A stretch of 8,467 nt of DNA from Christensenella sp. UBA1782 (GTDB lineage Bacteria; Bacillota; Clostridia; Christensenellales; DTU072): contig DCGI01000025.1 in NCBI GenBank assembly GCA_002315475.1, positions 1 through 8,467 of the forward strand, in the 5' to 3' direction. The stretch's first letter is position 1. Every line of letters begins with the position of its first letter. Below, piece by piece: positions 7,355 to 8,467 of this stretch. The notes under the pieces are model-generated. The model was not told the DNA's origin. It was given only the letters and a program-made list of their open reading frames with translations, and did no database searches. The position numbers were made by a program, and so were the translations under genes.

Positions 7355-7355
7355 A
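7336..7355. repeat. Small inverted repeat spanning both convergent stop codons (possible weak bidirectional terminator)
   Basis: Arms TTTAGGA (7336-7342) and TCCTAAA (7349-7355) are exact inverted repeats with a six-base loop (GAAAAA on the plus strand). The TAA of the HAD gene (7352-7354) and the TAA of mazF (minus strand, 7339-7337) sit at symmetrical positions in the arms. There is no clear T-run beyond either arm and the stem is short and A/T-rich, so termination is only a possibility. Confidence 0.5.
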
Positions 7356-7678
7356 CTTACCAATAAAGCGTTATTGACGCGTTCCATTGCTTTTTTATCT
7401 AAAATTCCTATTTTTTCTTTGAGTCTCGTCTTGTCCAAAGTGCGTAGTTGTTCGGCTAAAATGACACTGTTTTTCGGTAGTCCGCACGTGGTATCCAATT
7501 CTATATGCGTGGGTAATTTGCTTTTGGAAAGTTGCGAGGTGACGGCGCAGGCGATGATGGTGGGAGAGTATCGGTTTCCGATGTCGTTTTGTATAATCAA
7601 GACCGGTCGGACGCCGCCTTGTTCGCTGCCGACGACGGGACTTAAATCGGCGTAATACAATTCTCCTCTTTTTATCAT
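7337..7678 (-). CDS. mazF: MazF/NdoA (EndoA)-type mRNA interferase toxin
   Basis: A 113-residue PemK/MazF-family ribonuclease that cleaves mRNA at short specific sites; Bacillus NdoA cuts UACAU. The N-terminal half, KRGELYYADLSPVVGSEQGG followed by VRPVLIIQNDIGNRYSPT, is nearly the Bacillus NdoA sequence. The catalytic pair corresponds to R24 (GVRPV) and T47 (CAVTSQ). The middle THIELD and SVILAEQLRTLDK are also family hallmarks, so the enzyme looks intact. The start is supported by GAGG a few bases upstream (minus strand). The antitoxin gene that precedes ndoA in Bacillus is not present: the 169 bases between this start and metG contain no credible gene. Its 3' end overlaps the HAD gene tail to tail by 18 bases. 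I could not identify a convincing minus-strand promoter. The antitoxin may be elsewhere, or the toxin may be controlled otherwise. Confidence 0.95.
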   Translation of the reverse strand: MIKRGELYYADLSPVVGSEQGGVRPVLIIQNDIGNRYSPTIIACAVTSQLSKSKLPTHIELDTTCGLPKNSVILAEQLRTLDKTRLKEKIGILDKKAMERVNNALLVSLGFFS

Positions 7679-7713
7679 GGTACCTCACTTTCTTTCTTCC
7701 TGTTCCATTTTAT

Positions 7714-7760
7714 GTTTTTTTCTCGAACAGGGTTCCTTTCTCGTTTATTTCCTTTTCTCG
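7714..7760 (-). repeat. Three spaced CGAGAAA direct repeats upstream of mazF
   Basis: Read on the minus strand, CGAGAAA occurs at 7760-7754, 7743-7737 and 7725-7719, with start-to-start spacing of 17 and 18 bases. Two copies continue as A-rich GGAA (CGAGAAAAGGAA and CGAGAAAGGAA); the third continues with As. They lie in the spacer between mazF and metG, 41-82 bases before the mazF start and upstream of the metG -35 box. They may be binding sites of a regulator, or chance in purine-rich DNA. Confidence 0.4.
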
Positions 7761-7783
7761 GAAAGAATATACTTAGAAAAAGA

Positions 7784-7812
7784 TTGCAAAGGTGCTTTTT
7801 TAGTGTTATAAT
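7784..7812 (+). promoter_or_regulatory. Sigma-A type promoter for metG
   Basis: A perfect -10 (TATAAT, 7807-7812) lies 17 bases after TTGCAA (7784-7789), a 4-of-6 match to the -35 consensus. Transcription would begin near 7819, giving a leader of about 30 bases. A 12-base A/T palindrome (7817-7828) covers the likely start point. The leader is too short for a T-box. Confidence 0.75.
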
Positions 7813-7834
7813 CTAAAAAAATATTTTTATAGAC

Positions 7835-7840
7835 AGGAGG
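7835..7840 (+). promoter_or_regulatory. Shine-Dalgarno of metG
   Basis: A full AGGAGG sits seven bases before the ATG at 7848, fixing the start of metG, whose open frame continues past the window end. Confidence 0.9.
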
Positions 7841-7847
7841 AACCGCT

Positions 7848-8467
7848 ATGAAAAATTATTATATCACGACGGCGATTGCATATACTTCGGGCAAACCGCA
7901 TATCGGAAATACCTACGAAATCGTCCTTTCCGACTTTTTGGCTCGCTTTAAGAGGATGCAGGGGTACAACGTTCGCTTTCAGACGGGTACCGACGAGCAT
8001 GGTCAAAAAATCGAAGAGAAGGCAAACAAAGCCGGAAAATCTCCCAAACAATACGTGGACGAAGTCGCGGGACAAGTCAAGAACATTTGGGACTTAATGG
8101 GTACTTCTTACGATAAATTCATCCGTACGACCGACGACTATCACGTCGCCTGCGTGCAGAAAATTTTCAAAAAAATGTACGAAAAAGGGGATATTTACAA
8201 AGGTTCTTACAAAGGTTGGTACTGCACCGAATGTGAAGCGTTTTATACCGAAACCCAAGTCAAGGACGGAAAATGTCCCGATTGCGGCATGCCCGTCAAG
8301 ACAGCCGAAGAGGAAGCTTATTTCTTCCGTATGAGTAAATACGCCGACCGTTTGATGCGTTACTATGAAGAACACCCCGATTTTATCGTGCCGATTTCTC
8401 GTAAAAACGAAATGGTCAATAACTTTTTGAAACCCGGGCTGCAAGACCTTTGTGTTTCCCGTACCTC
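7848..8467 (+). CDS. metG: Methionyl-tRNA synthetase, N-terminal part (cut by window end)
   Basis: The first 206 codons of a class I methionyl-tRNA synthetase, which activates methionine with ATP and charges initiator and elongator tRNA-Met. The start MKNYYITTAIAYTSGKPHIGN contains the HIGH-type ATP motif as HIGN (residues 18-21), followed by FQTGTDEHGQKIE, a strongly conserved MetRS block. The connective domain carries one zinc knuckle, C126-x2-C129 and C143-x2-C146, and then the EEAYFFRMSKYADRL segment. The final residues (FLKPGLQDLCVSR) lead towards the catalytic core. The KMSKS loop, anticodon-binding domain and any C-terminal tRNA-binding domain lie outside the window; full proteins are about 510-650 residues. 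It has its own promoter and a strong ribosome binding site, is transcribed divergently from mazF, and has no T-box leader. Confidence 0.96.
   Translation, partial: MKNYYITTAIAYTSGKPHIGNTYEIVLSDFLARFKRMQGYNVRFQTGTDEHGQKIEEKANKAGKSPKQYVDEVAGQVKNIWDLMGTSYDKFIRTTDDYHVACVQKIFKKMYEKGDIYKGSYKGWYCTECEAFYTETQVKDGKCPDCGMPVKTAEEEAYFFRMSKYADRLMRYYEEHPDFIVPISRKNEMVNNFLKPGLQDLCVSRT

Noticed and set aside
7685..7708. Minus-strand seven-codon ORF (MEQEERK) just before mazF, as a leader peptide or mini-antitoxin
   Set aside because: It has no ribosome binding site and is far too short for an antitoxin; it is simply the in-frame stretch before the mazF start.
7724..7736. LexA (SOS) box-like sequence CGAAC-AGG-GTTC upstream of mazF
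   Set aside because: The Gram-positive LexA site needs four bases between GAAC and GTTC; here there are only three, and the right half lacks the final G. It is a near miss, not a supported operator.
7717..7766. Terminator hairpin in the mazF-metG spacer (TTTCC/GGAAA and GAAC/GTTC stems)
   Set aside because: Stems are only 4-5 base pairs with no following T-run, and no upstream gene on either strand ends there.
7813..7847. T-box or other riboswitch in front of metG
   Set aside because: The leader from the predicted start is only about 30 bases, with no room for a T-box stem or terminator.

Overview
The window looks like a chromosomal housekeeping segment of a Gram-positive anaerobe, most likely a member of the Clostridia. 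The reasons are a SpoVB-type flippase directly followed by mazG, a MazF toxin very close to the Bacillus NdoA/EndoA type, a clostridial-type short SerA, AGGAGG-like ribosome binding sites, A/T-rich sigma-A promoters and moderate GC. Genus and species cannot be read from the sequence. There is no sign of phage, insertion sequence, CRISPR array, tRNA or rRNA.

Layout. Positions 2-2447 hold three overlapping plus-strand genes: the C-terminal half of a SpoVB-like lipid flippase (cut by the window start), mazG (NTP pyrophosphohydrolase) and a tRNA-dihydrouridine synthase. A near-perfect sigma-A promoter (2428-2455), lying across the end of the dus gene, then starts a second tight run at 2504-7354: serC, serA, rdgB, a DUF2156-GNAT fusion protein and a YjjG-like HAD nucleotidase. 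Gaps in this run are at most 9 bases, and some genes overlap by 1-4 bases. No terminator separates the two runs, so read-through is likely. On the minus strand a MazF/NdoA toxin gene (7337-7678) converges on the HAD gene, with an 18-base overlap of their 3' ends inside a small palindrome. A 169-base divergent spacer follows. It holds a clear metG promoter and three spaced copies of a CGAGAAA-type repeat. The 5' part of metG (methionyl-tRNA synthetase) runs off the window end.

How the genes fit together. SerC and SerA catalyse two of the three steps of serine synthesis from 3-phosphoglycerate; no serB homologue is visible unless the HAD protein does that job. MazG, RdgB and the YjjG-like phosphatase form a second theme: removal of non-canonical or surplus nucleotides. 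Dus and MetG belong to tRNA modification and charging. MazF is a sequence-specific mRNA interferase with no antitoxin gene visible beside it.

Most of the window is ordinary core genome. The points worth a second look are the apparently orphan NdoA-type toxin with its repeated upstream motif, the palindrome that supplies both convergent stop codons, the shortened ACT-like tail of SerA, the DUF2156-GNAT fusion, and the identity of the HAD enzyme in the serine operon. I did not find a convincing new multi-gene system.
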